A DNA stretch of 64,000 nucleotides, from contig NZ_JAGGNW010000011.1 in NCBI RefSeq assembly GCF_018614875.1, positions 558,001 to 622,000 of the forward strand. The letters run 5' to 3'. The DNA is from Variovorax paradoxus. GTDB taxonomy: Bacteria > Pseudomonadota > Gammaproteobacteria > Burkholderiales > Burkholderiaceae_C. The position numbers and the translations under genes were made by a program. The notes under the pieces were generated by a model, which did not search any database, had not been told where the DNA came from, and was given only the letters and a program-made list of their open reading frames with translations. Shown one piece after another: positions 41,825-50,990 of the stretch (positions are counted from its first letter, which is position 1; every line of letters starts with the position of its first letter).

Positions 41825-42712
41825 ATGCCCGATTACCTCCCCTTCGACCCCCACCCGCGCGCACCCGTGCCGCTGCCGCCGCCGCTTGCCTGCGACAGCC
41901 AGTTCCACGTCTTCGGCCCGCGGGAGCAGTACCCGGTTCGGCCCAACGCCGCCTACGAGATGCCGACCGCGACCTGGCAGGTCGCGCAGACGCTGCACGC
42001 CACGCTCGGCATCGAGCGCGGTGTGATCGTGCAAGCCACCACCTACGGCGCCGACCACGCGGTGGTGCTCGATGCGCTCGCGGGCCTCAACACCGGCCGC
42101 CCGCGCCGCTACATGGCCTGCGCCAACGCCGCGGTGCTGACCGCGCGAGATGACGCCTATCTGCACAAGCTGCACGATGCCGGCGTGCGTGGTGCGCGTT
42201 TCACGCGCGGCGGCCTGGGCATCAGTCTGACCGAGACCGAACAAGCGCGCGCCTTCGCACGCGTGAAGGAGCTGGGCTGGTACGTCAAGGTGCAGCCCGA
42301 GCCCAGCGGCATCGCCGAGCAGCTCGCTACTTTCGAGTCGCTCGACGTGCCCGTGTTGCTCGACCACATGGGCCGTGCCGATCCGTCGCGCGGCGATGCC
42401 GATCCGAGCCTCGTGCGCATCCTCGAACTCTTCAAGCGCGGCAACTTCTGGGTGATGCTGTCGCTCTCCGAAAAAATCTCGAAGACCGGCGCGCCCTGGG
42501 ACGACGTGGTGCCGCTGGCGCAGCGCCTGGTCGACGCCGCGCCCGACCGCTGCGTGTGGGGCAGCGACTGGCCGCACCCGGTGTCGCTCAAGCAGCCGCC
42601 CAACGAGGGCATGCTGCTGGAACTGCTCTACCGCTTCGCCCCCGATGCCGCCACGCGGCAGAAGATCCTCGTCGACAACCCCGCCCGCTTCTTCGGATTC
42701 GAGTCCCCATGA
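41825..42712 (+). CDS. amidohydrolase-family metal hydrolase (PDC lactonase/Amidohydro_2-like)
   Basis: The product (295 residues) is an amidohydrolase_2 TIM barrel. It has DSQFHVFGP (about 24-32; the usual DxHxH is here D-Q-H), a central KVQPEPSGIAEQL strand, LDHMGRADP with a metal-ligand histidine and WGSDWPHPVSLKQP near the C-terminus. Relatives include 2-pyrone-4,6-dicarboxylate lactonase and other ring-opening or decarboxylating enzymes. It overlaps the next gene by four bases (ATGA). The substrate is probably a lactone or cyclic intermediate of the pathway. Confidence 0.87.
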   Translation: MPDYLPFDPHPRAPVPLPPPLACDSQFHVFGPREQYPVRPNAAYEMPTATWQVAQTLHATLGIERGVIVQATTYGADHAVVLDALAGLNTGRPRRYMACANAAVLTARDDAYLHKLHDAGVRGARFTRGGLGISLTETEQARAFARVKELGWYVKVQPEPSGIAEQLATFESLDVPVLLDHMGRADPSRGDADPSLVRILELFKRGNFWVMLSLSEKISKTGAPWDDVVPLAQRLVDAAPDRCVWGSDWPHPVSLKQPPNEGMLLELLYRFAPDAATRQKILVDNPARFFGFESP

Positions 42713-43587
42713 AACTCATCAGCTACTTCCACGGCGGGGCCTCGCACTGGGGCTGCGTCATCGGCGACGGTGTCGTCGACCTCGGCCGCCGCCTGCCTGC
42801 CTTCGCGTCGGTCGCGGCGCTGCTCGAAGGCGGCGATGCCGCACTCGCGCAGGCACGCGAAGCCGCCGCAGGCGCCGCACCCGACCACGCACTGGCCGAC
42901 GTGCGCATCGACACGCCGATCGCGCGGCCGCGCCGCATCTTCTGCATCGGCGTGAACTACGCACATCGCAACGCCGAATACAAGGACGGCAGTGACCTGC
43001 CCAGGTACCCGAGCATCTTCATGCGCGTTGCCGAGTCCTTCGTGGGCCACGGTGAGCCGCTCCAGCAACCGATCGAATCGAAGCAGCTTGACTACGAAGG
43101 CGAGATCGCCATCGTCATCGGCCGCCGCGCACGACGCGTGAAGGGCGACGAGGCGCTGGCCTGCATCGCAGGCATCACCTGCATGAACGAAGGCACCATC
43201 CGCGACTGGGTGCATCACGCCAAGTTCAACGTGACGCAGGGCAAGAACTGGAACGGCTCCGGCGCCATCGGCCCGTGGATCGCGACCGCCGACGAATACC
43301 CGCAGGGCTACGGCGCGCTGCGCGTGCAGACGCGCGTCAATGGCGAGCCGCGGCAGGACGACACCACCGCGAACCTGATGTTCGACTTCGCCTACCTGGT
43401 CAACTACCTCTCGACCTTCACCACGCTGGAGCCGGGCGACATCATCGCGACAGGCACGCCGATCGGCGCGGGCATCCGCTTCGATCCACCGAAGTTCCTG
43501 CAGCCGGGCGACGTGGTCGAGGTCGAGGTCGACGGCGTGGGCGTGCTGCGCAACGTGGTGAGAGCCGAAGAGGAGGTGGCGCAATGA
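42709..43587 (+). CDS. fumarylacetoacetate hydrolase (FAH)-family protein
   Basis: The product (292 residues) contains the FAH core: FCIGVNYAHRNAEYK (about 78-92), PSIFMRVAESFVGHGEP, LDYEGEIAIVIGR (catalytic metal-binding glutamates), and TLEPGDIIATGTPIGAG. It may be an acylpyruvate hydrolase, an oxaloacetate decarboxylase or an HpaG-like isomerase/decarboxylase. Beside HpaH the last idea is reasonable. It overlaps both neighbours by four bases, so it is translated as part of a tight operon. Confidence 0.9.
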   Translation: MKLISYFHGGASHWGCVIGDGVVDLGRRLPAFASVAALLEGGDAALAQAREAAAGAAPDHALADVRIDTPIARPRRIFCIGVNYAHRNAEYKDGSDLPRYPSIFMRVAESFVGHGEPLQQPIESKQLDYEGEIAIVIGRRARRVKGDEALACIAGITCMNEGTIRDWVHHAKFNVTQGKNWNGSGAIGPWIATADEYPQGYGALRVQTRVNGEPRQDDTTANLMFDFAYLVNYLSTFTTLEPGDIIATGTPIGAGIRFDPPKFLQPGDVVEVEVDGVGVLRNVVRAEEEVAQ

Positions 43588-44396
43588 GTCTCGACAAGAG
43601 CACCCTGGAAAAGGCTGCCGAGCGACTGGAAGAAGCTGGGCGCACGCGCGTGGCATGCCGGCAGTTCTCGCTCGATTACCCGGACATGACAATCGACGAC
43701 GCCTACGCGATTCAGCACGCCTGGATGCAGCTCAAGCTGCGCAACGGCCGCAGCGTGAAGGGCCACAAGATCGGCCTCACGTCGAAGGCCATGCAGCGTG
43801 CGGTGAACATCGCCGAGCCGGACTACGGCACGCTGCTCGACGACATGTTCTACCGCGACGGCGCGGTGATTCCGTCGGAGCGTTTCCTGCAGCTGAAGAT
43901 CGAGGCCGAGCTGGCTTTCGTGCTGGCCAAGCCGCTGTCGGGCCCCGACTGCACGCTGTTCGACGTGCTCGACGCCACCGCGTACGTCACGCCGGCGCTG
44001 GAGATCCTCGACGCGCGCATCCAGCGCATCGACCCGGAGACGAAGCGCACTCGCAATGTGTTCGACACCATCTCCGACAACGCGGCCAACGCGGCGCTGG
44101 TGCTGGGCGGACGACCTTTCAAGCCGGCAGTGATCGATGCCGACATGCGGCGCATCGGCGCCATCGTGAGCCGCAACGGCGAGGTCGAGGAAACGGGGCT
44201 GGCCGCGGGCGTGCTGAACCATCCCGGCTATGGCGTGGCTTGGCTGGCCAACCGGCTGCACCGCTTCGGCGTCGCGTTGCAGCCGGGTCAGGTCATCCTC
44301 GCCGGTTCGTTCATCCGGCCGATCGAGGTCACCAAGGGCGACACCGTCGTGGCCGACTACGGCGAGTTCGGCACCGTCTCGTGCTACTTCGGTTGA
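43584..44396 (+). CDS. hpaH: 2-oxo-hept-4-ene-1,7-dioate hydratase-like enzyme (HpaH/MhpD family)
   Basis: The product (270 residues) shows the hydratase pattern: [34 protein letters not shown] (about 59-72), [29 protein letters not shown] and [20 protein letters not shown] end. HpaH adds water to 2-oxohept-4-enedioate in the homoprotocatechuate meta-cleavage pathway; close relatives act on 2-oxopent-4-enoate. The start has AGGAGG upstream and overlaps the FAH gene. In intact pathways it is followed by the HpaI aldolase; here only an aldolase fragment remains. Confidence 0.87.
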   Translation: MSLDKSTLEKAAERLEEAGRTRVACRQFSLDYPDMTIDDAYAIQHAWMQLKLRNGRSVKGHKIGLTSKAMQRAVNIAEPDYGTLLDDMFYRDGAVIPSERFLQLKIEAELAFVLAKPLSGPDCTLFDVLDATAYVTPALEILDARIQRIDPETKRTRNVFDTISDNAANAALVLGGRPFKPAVIDADMRRIGAIVSRNGEVEETGLAAGVLNHPGYGVAWLANRLHRFGVALQPGQVILAGSFIRPIEVTKGDTVVADYGEFGTVSCYFG

Positions 44397-44403
44397 GCGC
44401 CAT

Positions 44404-44541
44404 GCCGCGCCGAACGTTGCAGTCGACGGCCTCGACGGTGTCTTCATTGGCCCAGCCGACCTGTCGGCCAGTCTCGGCCATCCCGGCGATCCGGGCCACC
44501 CGGTGGTGCGCAGCGCCATCGGCGATGTGCCGTGCCTTTAG
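44404..44541 (+). pseudogene. internal fragment of an HpaI-type aldolase
   Basis: The frame reads [20 protein letters not shown] then [16 protein letters not shown] before drifting to a stop. This is the conserved GVFIGPADL(A/S) metal/substrate region of 4-hydroxy-2-oxoheptanedioate aldolase and relatives. The first two-thirds and the last part of the enzyme are missing. It lies eight bases after hpaH, exactly where the aldolase gene belongs, and ends near the convergent tetR stop, so the aldolase was lost by deletion. Confidence 0.8.
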
Positions 44542-44568
44542 GGATGGCCATGATGGTTCTCTGTGGCA

Positions 44569-45234
44569 TTACTTGCGGGGCAAACCACGCAAGAGCATCA
44601 GCATCCCCTCCTCCAGATCCTGTTGAAACTGGTAGCGCAATGCCGCCAGATCGGCATGCGCGGTCACCTCGGCCGCGATCTGGGCGGGGTGGCTGAGCGG
44701 CCACAGGCCGATGAGCAGCGGCAGGGTGAGGTGGATGACCCGCTCGAACGTGGATGCCGATATGGCCGGGATGCAGCGGTGGAAGTCGAGTGCAGTCTCT
44801 TTCCGGACGGCCAGCAGGCCGTGCTTGAACTGAACCATGCGCTCGACCGAGACGTTGTGCTCCAAGATCGACGGGAAGATGCTGGTGAGCCGGCACAGCA
44901 GCGGACGCGCGGCCACGGTTGCCGAAAACACCCGCGCGACGTGCTCGACCGTGTTGCTGCGCTTGCCATCCCGGCTCAGGGCCTGGCACAGCTCGGCGCG
45001 CCACAGCATGAACTCCTCGACAAGAACCTCCAACAGGATGGCCTCGCTGCTCTCGAAGTATCGATAGACATTTGACTTGGTCATCTGCGCCTGCCGGGCA
45101 AGCTCGTTGATGCCCAGGTCATGCACGTCTGGAATCTCGATCAGCAACGATTTCGCAGTAGAGAGCAGGTGGCGCCGGCGCTCCTCCTTTTGTTCGGGAG
45201 AGCGCGCGCGCACGTAAGGGGGTGGTTTGCTCAT
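44569..45234 (-). CDS. TetR-family transcriptional regulator
   Basis: The product (221 residues) has a TetR helix-turn-helix near the N-terminus (LGINELARQAQMTKSNVYRY, about 40-59) and a C-terminal domain of the larger TetR_C type. GAGGAG precedes the ATG at 45234. It is divergent from the molybdenum hydroxylase genes. The 130-base spacer holds two inverted repeats, GACC-GAT-GGTC (45267-45277) and AGAC-CATTA-GTCT (45289-45301), which are likely operators. Its probable job is to control the hydroxylase operon. Confidence 0.9.
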   Translation of the reverse strand: MSKPPPYVRARSPEQKEERRRHLLSTAKSLLIEIPDVHDLGINELARQAQMTKSNVYRYFESSEAILLEVLVEEFMLWRAELCQALSRDGKRSNTVEHVARVFSATVAARPLLCRLTSIFPSILEHNVSVERMVQFKHGLLAVRKETALDFHRCIPAISASTFERVIHLTLPLLIGLWPLSHPAQIAAEVTAHADLAALRYQFQQDLEEGMLMLLRGLPRK

Positions 45235-45266
45235 ATGACTCCTCTTTTTCGGCAATCCGCACAAAA

Positions 45267-45301
45267 GACCGATGGTCCGCTATACTAGAGACCATTAGTC
45301 T
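45267..45301. promoter_or_regulatory. paired inverted repeats, likely TetR operators, over a TATACT box
   Basis: GACC-GAT-GGTC (45267-45277) and AGAC-CATTA-GTCT (45289-45301) flank TATACT (45281-45286), a plausible plus-strand -10 box. The layout fits repression of both divergent genes. Confidence 0.5.
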
Positions 45302-45364
45302 TTTACGGAAACCTGCATGGCGCAGGCTCCTACATCAAGCAAACGCCGCACAAGGAGTATGGCA

Positions 45365-47635
45365 ATGGTTTCCCGAAGAACAGTCTTGGTGGGCACTGCT
45401 GGCGTCGTTGGCGCGCTGATGGTTGGCTGGACGGCATCGCCACCCAGGTCGCGCCTCGTCACGGCCGATCCGTTGCCGGTCGGCCCTGGCCAGTCGGCGC
45501 TGAACGGCTGGGTCAAGATTGGCGCTGACAACAGCGTCGGCATCGTGATGTGCAAGGCCGAGATGGGCCAGGGCATCTACACCGGTCTGGCGATGGTGCT
45601 GGCCGAGGAGCTGGACGCCGACTGGGCGCAGGTTCACGTCGAACGCGCGCCGGTCGACAAGATCTACCAGAACATCGTCGCGACCATCGATGGCCTGCCT
45701 TTCCACCCCGATGACGACGGCACGCTGAAGGCGGTGGTCGAGCGGGTCGCGGGCAAGGCGATGCGCGAGATCGGCCTGATGCTGACTGGCGGGTCCTCCA
45801 GCATGAGAGACCTGTGGCTGCCGATGCGCCAGGCCGGCGCTTCGGCGCGCGCGATGCTGGTGGCCGCGGCGGCACAGCAGTGGAAGGTGCCGGCCGCGGA
45901 GTGCCGCGTCGAAGCGGGCCGCGTGGCGCACCCGTCGGGCAAGAGCGCTTCGTTCGGCGAATTGGCAGCGGCGGCCGCGAACCAGCCCTTGCCTGAGCAG
46001 GTGGTGCTGAAGGACCCCAAGACCTTCAAGCTGATCGGCCAGCCACGGCGCCGGCTCGACGCCGCGTCGAAGATGGACGGCAGCGCGCGCTTCGGCATCG
46101 ACGTGCTCCTGCCCGGCATGCAGTACGCCAGCGTCGAGATGTGTCCGACGCTCGGCGGGCGCGTCGCCAGCTTCGATGCCGCGGACGCCCAGAAGCTGCC
46201 CGGCGTGAAGAAGGTGCTCGCAGTGCCCGGCTACAACGGCGGCACCGGCGGTGTTGCGGTGATTGCCGACACGCCGTACCGCGCGATGCGCGCGGTCAAG
46301 GCGGTGCGGATCGAATGGGATCACGGCATGACCGCCAGCGTGTCCACCGACGAAATCTATGCGCGTCTGGCGCAAGCGCTGGACACCGACGACAGTTTCA
46401 GCTTCTACAAGCATGGCGACGTCGATGCAGCGCTGAAGAGCGCCGCGAAGACCGTCAAGGCCGAGTACCGCGCACCGTACCTGGCCCACGCGACGATGGA
46501 GCCGATGAACTGCACCGTGCAGTTCAAGGACGGCCGCGCCACGGTCTGGGCGGCCACCCAGGTGCCGGACGTTGCCCGCAGTGCCGCGGCCAAGGTGTTG
46601 GGCATCGCGCCCGCCGAGGTCGACGTGCAGGTGACCTTGCTCGGCGGCGGCTTTGGCCGGCGCTGCGAGGTGGACGTGATTGCGCAGGCGGCGGCCATCG
46701 CGCGGGAGGCCGGCGGCGTGCCGGTGCAGACGATCTGGTCGCGCGAACAGGACATGACGCACGATTTCTATCGCCCGGCCTGCGTGTCGCGTTTCCAGGC
46801 CGGGCTGGATGCCTCGGGCAACCTCGTGGGCTGGCTGAACACTTCCGCTGGCCAGGCGATCGTGCCGCAAGCCATGAAGCGCCTGTTCGATCTGCCCGGC
46901 GCCGGGCCGGACAAGACCACGTCCGAAGGAGCCTTCGACCAGCCTTACGAATGGCCTGCCGCGCGCATTGCCCACGAGGTATTCGAACTGCCGGTGCCAG
47001 TGGGCTTTTGGCGCTCGGTCGGCCATTCACACAACGCCTTCTTCAAGGAGAGCTTCCTCGACGAAGTGGCCGCCGCGGCCGGCCGCGACCCTGTAGCGTT
47101 TCGCGCAGCGCTGCTTGCCAGGCACCCGCGGCACCTGAAGGTTTTGCAGCGCGCCGCAGAGTTGTCGGGCTGGGACCGGCCCTTGCCTGCGGCATCCGAT
47201 GGCACCAGGCGCGCGCGGGGCGTGGCCTTGCATCAATCCTTCGGCTCGATCGTGGCGCAGGTGGCCGAGGTATCGGTGTCGGCCGACAAGCGCATTCGCG
47301 TTCACCGGGTCACCTGCGTGATCGACTGCGGCCTGGCCGTCAACCCGAATCTGGTCCGCCAGCAGATGGAAAGCGGGATCGTCTATGGCCTGTCGGCCGC
47401 ACTGAACGACGAAGTGCGCATCGACAAAGGTCAGGTCCAGCAAACCAACTTCCACAACCACCCGGTGCTGCGGCTGAACGAATGCCCGGTGATCGAGACC
47501 GACATCATCGCCAGCGGCGAGAGCCCCCAAGGGGTCGGCGAACCGGGAACGCCGCCGATCGCCCCGGCGGTGGCGAATGCCCTGTTCACCCTCACTGGCC
47601 AGCGGCTGCGCAACCTCCCGCTGAAGCTCGCCTGA
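45365..47635 (+). CDS. iorB: molybdopterin-binding large subunit of an IorB-type hydroxylase
   Basis: The product (756 residues) belongs to the xanthine dehydrogenase/isoquinoline 1-oxidoreductase beta family. It has a Tat-like N-terminus ([20 protein letters not shown]), [20 protein letters not shown] near residue 60, the moco site [13 protein letters not shown] (about 437-449) and the late [12 protein letters not shown] containing the catalytic glutamate. It should hydroxylate an N-heterocycle or aldehyde in or at the periplasm. ATG 45365 follows AAGGAG at seven bases; other in-frame ATGs lie 2 and 16 codons upstream. The 2Fe-2S subunit follows. Confidence 0.9.
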   Translation: MVSRRTVLVGTAGVVGALMVGWTASPPRSRLVTADPLPVGPGQSALNGWVKIGADNSVGIVMCKAEMGQGIYTGLAMVLAEELDADWAQVHVERAPVDKIYQNIVATIDGLPFHPDDDGTLKAVVERVAGKAMREIGLMLTGGSSSMRDLWLPMRQAGASARAMLVAAAAQQWKVPAAECRVEAGRVAHPSGKSASFGELAAAAANQPLPEQVVLKDPKTFKLIGQPRRRLDAASKMDGSARFGIDVLLPGMQYASVEMCPTLGGRVASFDAADAQKLPGVKKVLAVPGYNGGTGGVAVIADTPYRAMRAVKAVRIEWDHGMTASVSTDEIYARLAQALDTDDSFSFYKHGDVDAALKSAAKTVKAEYRAPYLAHATMEPMNCTVQFKDGRATVWAATQVPDVARSAAAKVLGIAPAEVDVQVTLLGGGFGRRCEVDVIAQAAAIAREAGGVPVQTIWSREQDMTHDFYRPACVSRFQAGLDASGNLVGWLNTSAGQAIVPQAMKRLFDLPGAGPDKTTSEGAFDQPYEWPAARIAHEVFELPVPVGFWRSVGHSHNAFFKESFLDEVAAAAGRDPVAFRAALLARHPRHLKVLQRAAELSGWDRPLPAASDGTRRARGVALHQSFGSIVAQVAEVSVSADKRIRVHRVTCVIDCGLAVNPNLVRQQMESGIVYGLSAALNDEVRIDKGQVQQTNFHNHPVLRLNECPVIETDIIASGESPQGVGEPGTPPIAPAVANALFTLTGQRLRNLPLKLA

Positions 47636-47651
47636 CCCGGAGAAGCCAAAA

Positions 47652-48140
47652 ATGACCACGATAACGATCAATCGCAAGCCCGTCGAAGTTCAATCCGAAC
47701 CCGACACTCCCCTGCTGTGGGTTCTGCGCGGCGAGCTGCAGATGACCGGCACCAAGTTCGGATGCGGCATTGCGCAATGCGGCGCCTGTACCGTTCACGT
47801 CGATGGCGAGCCGACGCGCGCTTGCGTCACCCCGATCTCGGCGGTCGGCAATCGCGAGGTGACAACCATCGAGGGACTGTCCGGGCCGCAGGTGGCGGTG
47901 CTGAAGGCTGCATGGGCGGAAGTCGACGTGGTGCAGTGCGGCTATTGCCAGAGCGGCCAACTGATGGCCGCCGCCGCGCTGCTGAAGCAGAACCCCAAGC
48001 CCACCGATGCCGACATCGACGCAGCCATGGCCGGCAACATCTGCCGCTGCGGCACCTACCCCCGCATCCGTGCGGCAATCCACCAGGCTGCGGCGATCGA
48101 GCAGGCTGCCGCCATCCACCACATATTGCCGCCCGGGTAG
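47652..48140 (+). CDS. iorA: 2Fe-2S small subunit of an IorA-type molybdenum hydroxylase
   Basis: The product (162 residues) has two [2Fe-2S] cluster domains. The first is plant-ferredoxin-like (C38, C43, C46 in [14 protein letters not shown], plus C58). The second is the four-helix type (C96 and C99 in [10 protein letters not shown]131 and C133 in ICRCG). This is the usual electron-transfer subunit of isoquinoline 1-oxidoreductase and aldehyde dehydrogenases. It lies 16 bases after the large subunit. The order large-then-small is the reverse of the common iorA-iorB order, and no cytochrome c subunit gene is nearby. Confidence 0.92.
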   Translation: MTTITINRKPVEVQSEPDTPLLWVLRGELQMTGTKFGCGIAQCGACTVHVDGEPTRACVTPISAVGNREVTTIEGLSGPQVAVLKAAWAEVDVVQCGYCQSGQLMAAAALLKQNPKPTDADIDAAMAGNICRCGTYPRIRAAIHQAAAIEQAAAIHHILPPG

Positions 48141-48191
48141 TCGAGCTCGACACGCATCCGTGCCGCGAGACCACCGAACTGGAGAAATCAA

Positions 48192-49025
48192 ATGAGCAAC
48201 CCAAGCACCGTCATCCTCGAGCGCAACAGCCCCCGTCTCGCCACGATCACCTTCTCGAACCCCCCGGCGAACGTGACCGTGGGCGAGACCGTGGCCCGGC
48301 TGGCCGGGATCCTCGGCGAGTTCGAACAGGACTGCGACCTTCAGGTCGTCGTCTTCAAGAGCGCCGTGCCCGACTTCTTCCTGAACCACTTCGACTTGGC
48401 CGCGGTCGGTGACCTCCCCGTCCCGGAGGAGGGAGCGCTGCCGATCTGGACCGACCTCGTGGTCCGTCTCACCAAGGCCCCGTTCATCTCGATCGCGTCC
48501 ATCCGTGGGCGTACCCGCGGCGCCGGCAACGAGCTGGCCCTGGCCTGCGACCTGCGGTACGCGAGCCTGGAGAAGGCGATGTTCGGCCAGCCCGAGGTCG
48601 GAGCGGGACTGCTGCCGGGCGGCGGAGGGACCGAGCGGCTCCCCCGCACGATCGGCCGCGACCGGGCCCTGGAGGCGATCCTGAGCAGCAGCGACTACGA
48701 CGCCGCGCTGGCCGAGCGCTGGGGCTGGGTAACCCGGGCCTTGCCCGACGCCGAGCTCGACGGCTTCGTGGACGCCATGGCCGCCCGCCTGGCCAGCTTC
48801 GACAAGACCTCGCTGGTCACGGCCAAGGCCATGATCAACCGAGCGACCCTTCCGCCCGAGGCGGACCTGGTCGCGGCCTTCCACGATTTCGCCAAGTCCC
48901 TCACCCTGCCGGGCTTCACCGCCCGCGCAGCAGCCAGCAAGGTGATGAGCGCCGAGGAGTTCGTCGATTTCGAGCTCAACATGGGCGAGTACATCGGCAT
49001 CGCCAACCAGAAGGCGTCCTCCTGA
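48192..49025 (+). CDS. enoyl-CoA hydratase/isomerase family protein
   Basis: The product (277 residues) has a crotonase fold: PPANVTVGETVARL, the first oxyanion-hole region KAPFISIASIRGRTRGAGNEL (normally IAAVxGxxxGGG) and FGQPEVGAGLLPGGGGTERL. The second segment holds the usual catalytic-glutamate region; the expected acidic residue is E in QPEVG. It may hydrate or isomerise an enoyl-CoA, or be a non-catalytic relative. Wording of the protein is reminiscent of actinobacterial homologues. It is 51 bases behind the 2Fe-2S subunit gene and may belong to the same transcript. Confidence 0.85.
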   Translation: MSNPSTVILERNSPRLATITFSNPPANVTVGETVARLAGILGEFEQDCDLQVVVFKSAVPDFFLNHFDLAAVGDLPVPEEGALPIWTDLVVRLTKAPFISIASIRGRTRGAGNELALACDLRYASLEKAMFGQPEVGAGLLPGGGGTERLPRTIGRDRALEAILSSSDYDAALAERWGWVTRALPDAELDGFVDAMAARLASFDKTSLVTAKAMINRATLPPEADLVAAFHDFAKSLTLPGFTARAAASKVMSAEEFVDFELNMGEYIGIANQKASS

Positions 49026-49069
49026 TCTCGGACGACGCAGCCTGATCACCACCAACCGGAGAACACGCC

Positions 49070-49927
49070 ATGACCACCCCTACCGCCTACTCCCCGACAA
49101 CCGCGAAAACGCGGTACGTCGACGCTGGATCAACCCGCTACGCCTACCGCAGGATCGGCGTCCAGAAAGGCACCCCCGTGGTGCTGCTGCATCGCTTCAG
49201 GGCCACCATCGACTGGTGGGACCCGGCGTTCGTCGAGGCACTCGCTGAGGAGCGTGACGTGATCCTGTTCGACAACGTCGGCATTGGCTACACCAACGGT
49301 GCGCCGATGGACAGCGTGGGCGCCTACGCCGTCGGCGCCATCGCCTTCATCGAGGCCCTCGGCTTGTCGCAGGTCGACCTCCTCGGCTGGTCCTACGGCG
49401 GCGTCGTGGCCCAGGAAGTCGTGCTCCAGCGGCCCGACCTCATCCGCAAGCTCGTCGTTGCCGGCAGCGGCTCCGGCTCCGCTCCGGGCATGCCCGCGAT
49501 GGGCCAGCGCGTCTCGGACATCATGCTCAAGCCCGATTCCGACCTCGAAGATGTGCTGTACCTGTTCTACCCGGAGACGGACGCTGCCCGCGCCAAGGGC
49601 GTGGAGCACTTCAGCAAGATCGCCGCGGACATGCCGCAGAACGCGCCTGTCGTCACACAGGAAGCCGCGATGGGCCAACTCGCAGCCATCACGGCAACGC
49701 TGACGGCACCGTGGGAGCAGGTTGCCGCCAATCTGAGGAAGATCACGCTGCCGGTGCTGTACGCCAATGGCGCTCACGACGTCATGATCGATGCGTTCGC
49801 GTCGTACGCGGCGGTTCAGGTACTGCCGAACGCCAAGCTCGTCCTGTACAGCGACGCCGGACACGCCTTCCTGTTTCAGCACCTCGAGGAGTTCACCGCC
49901 GAGGTGAAGGTCTTCCTCCGCGACTGA
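49070..49927 (+). CDS. alpha/beta-fold hydrolase
   Basis: The product (285 residues) shows VVLLHRFRATIDWWDPAF (oxyanion region), FDNVGIGYTNG, the nucleophile elbow LLGWSYGGVVAQE (Ser about 108) and the C-terminal SDAGHAFLFQHLEEF with the catalytic His. The HRF at the oxyanion motif replaces the common HGF/HGG and may change specificity. No signal peptide is present. Proteins of this type are often annotated as non-haem haloperoxidase-like or oxidoreductase-associated hydrolases. It lies 44 bases after the enoyl-CoA hydratase gene. Confidence 0.87.
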   Translation: MTTPTAYSPTTAKTRYVDAGSTRYAYRRIGVQKGTPVVLLHRFRATIDWWDPAFVEALAEERDVILFDNVGIGYTNGAPMDSVGAYAVGAIAFIEALGLSQVDLLGWSYGGVVAQEVVLQRPDLIRKLVVAGSGSGSAPGMPAMGQRVSDIMLKPDSDLEDVLYLFYPETDAARAKGVEHFSKIAADMPQNAPVVTQEAAMGQLAAITATLTAPWEQVAANLRKITLPVLYANGAHDVMIDAFASYAAVQVLPNAKLVLYSDAGHAFLFQHLEEFTAEVKVFLRD

Positions 49928-49990
49928 GGACGCCATTGCCTGACCGACCGCTGATGAGTCCATTGGAGAAGCCGACATGAAGGAATCGCA

Positions 49991-50932
49991 ATGAATGCCA
50001 CTTTGAGGCGCGCCGGACTCGCGGCCGTCATCGGCCTCACCGCCCTGATGGGGTGTTCGGGTGTTGGGCCAGTCACGCCAGGCTATCTCCAGCCTCGGTC
50101 ACTCGGAGAGATTCAAGCGGGCCGCGACGTGGCTTCGGCCTCCGGGCTGCGCCCCAAGGTCGCCCTCGTACTTGGTGGTGGGGGACTTCGGGGGTTCGCT
50201 CACACCGGCGTCCTGCGGGCACTTGAGGAGGCTGGTGTCGACCCCGACATCGTCGTCGGAACCTCTGTCGGCGCGGTGGTCGGGGCGGCCTATGCCAGCG
50301 GCATGAACGCGAGCCAGATCGACCAAGCCAAGCAGGAGCTGAACCTCTCCTCGCTTTTTGATTGGACCTTCAGTCGAAGCGGCCTCATCCGGGGCAACCG
50401 GCTGGCGAAGTGGGTCGACGAGGTCACTCGCGGCAAGCCAATCGAGTCGTTTCCGCGCCGCTTTGCCGCTGTTGCCACAGACCTGAATACGGAACGCGCC
50501 GTGTTGCTCGATAGAGGAGACCCGGGCGCCGCTGTTCAGGCATCGGCCGCCATCCCAGGCATGGTTGTCCCTGTGAACTATGACGGCGGCGCACTCATCG
50601 ATGGCGGCATCGCAAGCTTGGTGCCGGTGCGCTTCGCACGGGCCATGGGGGCCGACTTTGTCATCGCAGTCGATATCTATTGCTCTGGACCGAGGGCCGA
50701 TGGACTGGGTGCAGCCACCGTGCTCTACCGCGTCATGCACGCGCAGAGCTGCATGGTTGCAGCACAGGAAATGGCCGAAGCAGACGTGCTCATCGCGCCT
50801 CCGATCTCCGTTCCCAGGATGTCCGCCGTCGACGAGCAGCGACTTGCCACGCAAGCCGGATACGACGCCGCACGGGCCGCGCTGCCTCGGATTCTGGCGC
50901 GTGTCGGTAGCCGGATGGCACAAACGCAATAG
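49991..50932 (+). CDS. patatin-like phospholipase lipoprotein (RssA-like)
   Basis: The product (313 residues) has a lipoprotein signal peptide with lipobox LMGC (Cys22). The patatin core follows: LVLGGGGLRGFAHTG (oxyanion loop, about 60-74), the nucleophile GTSVG (Ser92) and the DGG of the catalytic dyad in GGALIDGGIASLVPV (about 197-211). It should be a membrane-anchored serine acyl-hydrolase acting on phospholipids or lipid esters. AAGGAA precedes the ATG. A direct link to the molybdenum hydroxylase neighbours is not evident. Confidence 0.88.
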   Translation: MNATLRRAGLAAVIGLTALMGCSGVGPVTPGYLQPRSLGEIQAGRDVASASGLRPKVALVLGGGGLRGFAHTGVLRALEEAGVDPDIVVGTSVGAVVGAAYASGMNASQIDQAKQELNLSSLFDWTFSRSGLIRGNRLAKWVDEVTRGKPIESFPRRFAAVATDLNTERAVLLDRGDPGAAVQASAAIPGMVVPVNYDGGALIDGGIASLVPVRFARAMGADFVIAVDIYCSGPRADGLGAATVLYRVMHAQSCMVAAQEMAEADVLIAPPISVPRMSAVDEQRLATQAGYDAARAALPRILARVGSRMAQTQ

Positions 50933-50990
50933 CGCTGGAGTCCCAACCCCATAGCCGACCGGCTGGGCCGGCCAATCAAGGAGCTTTCCC

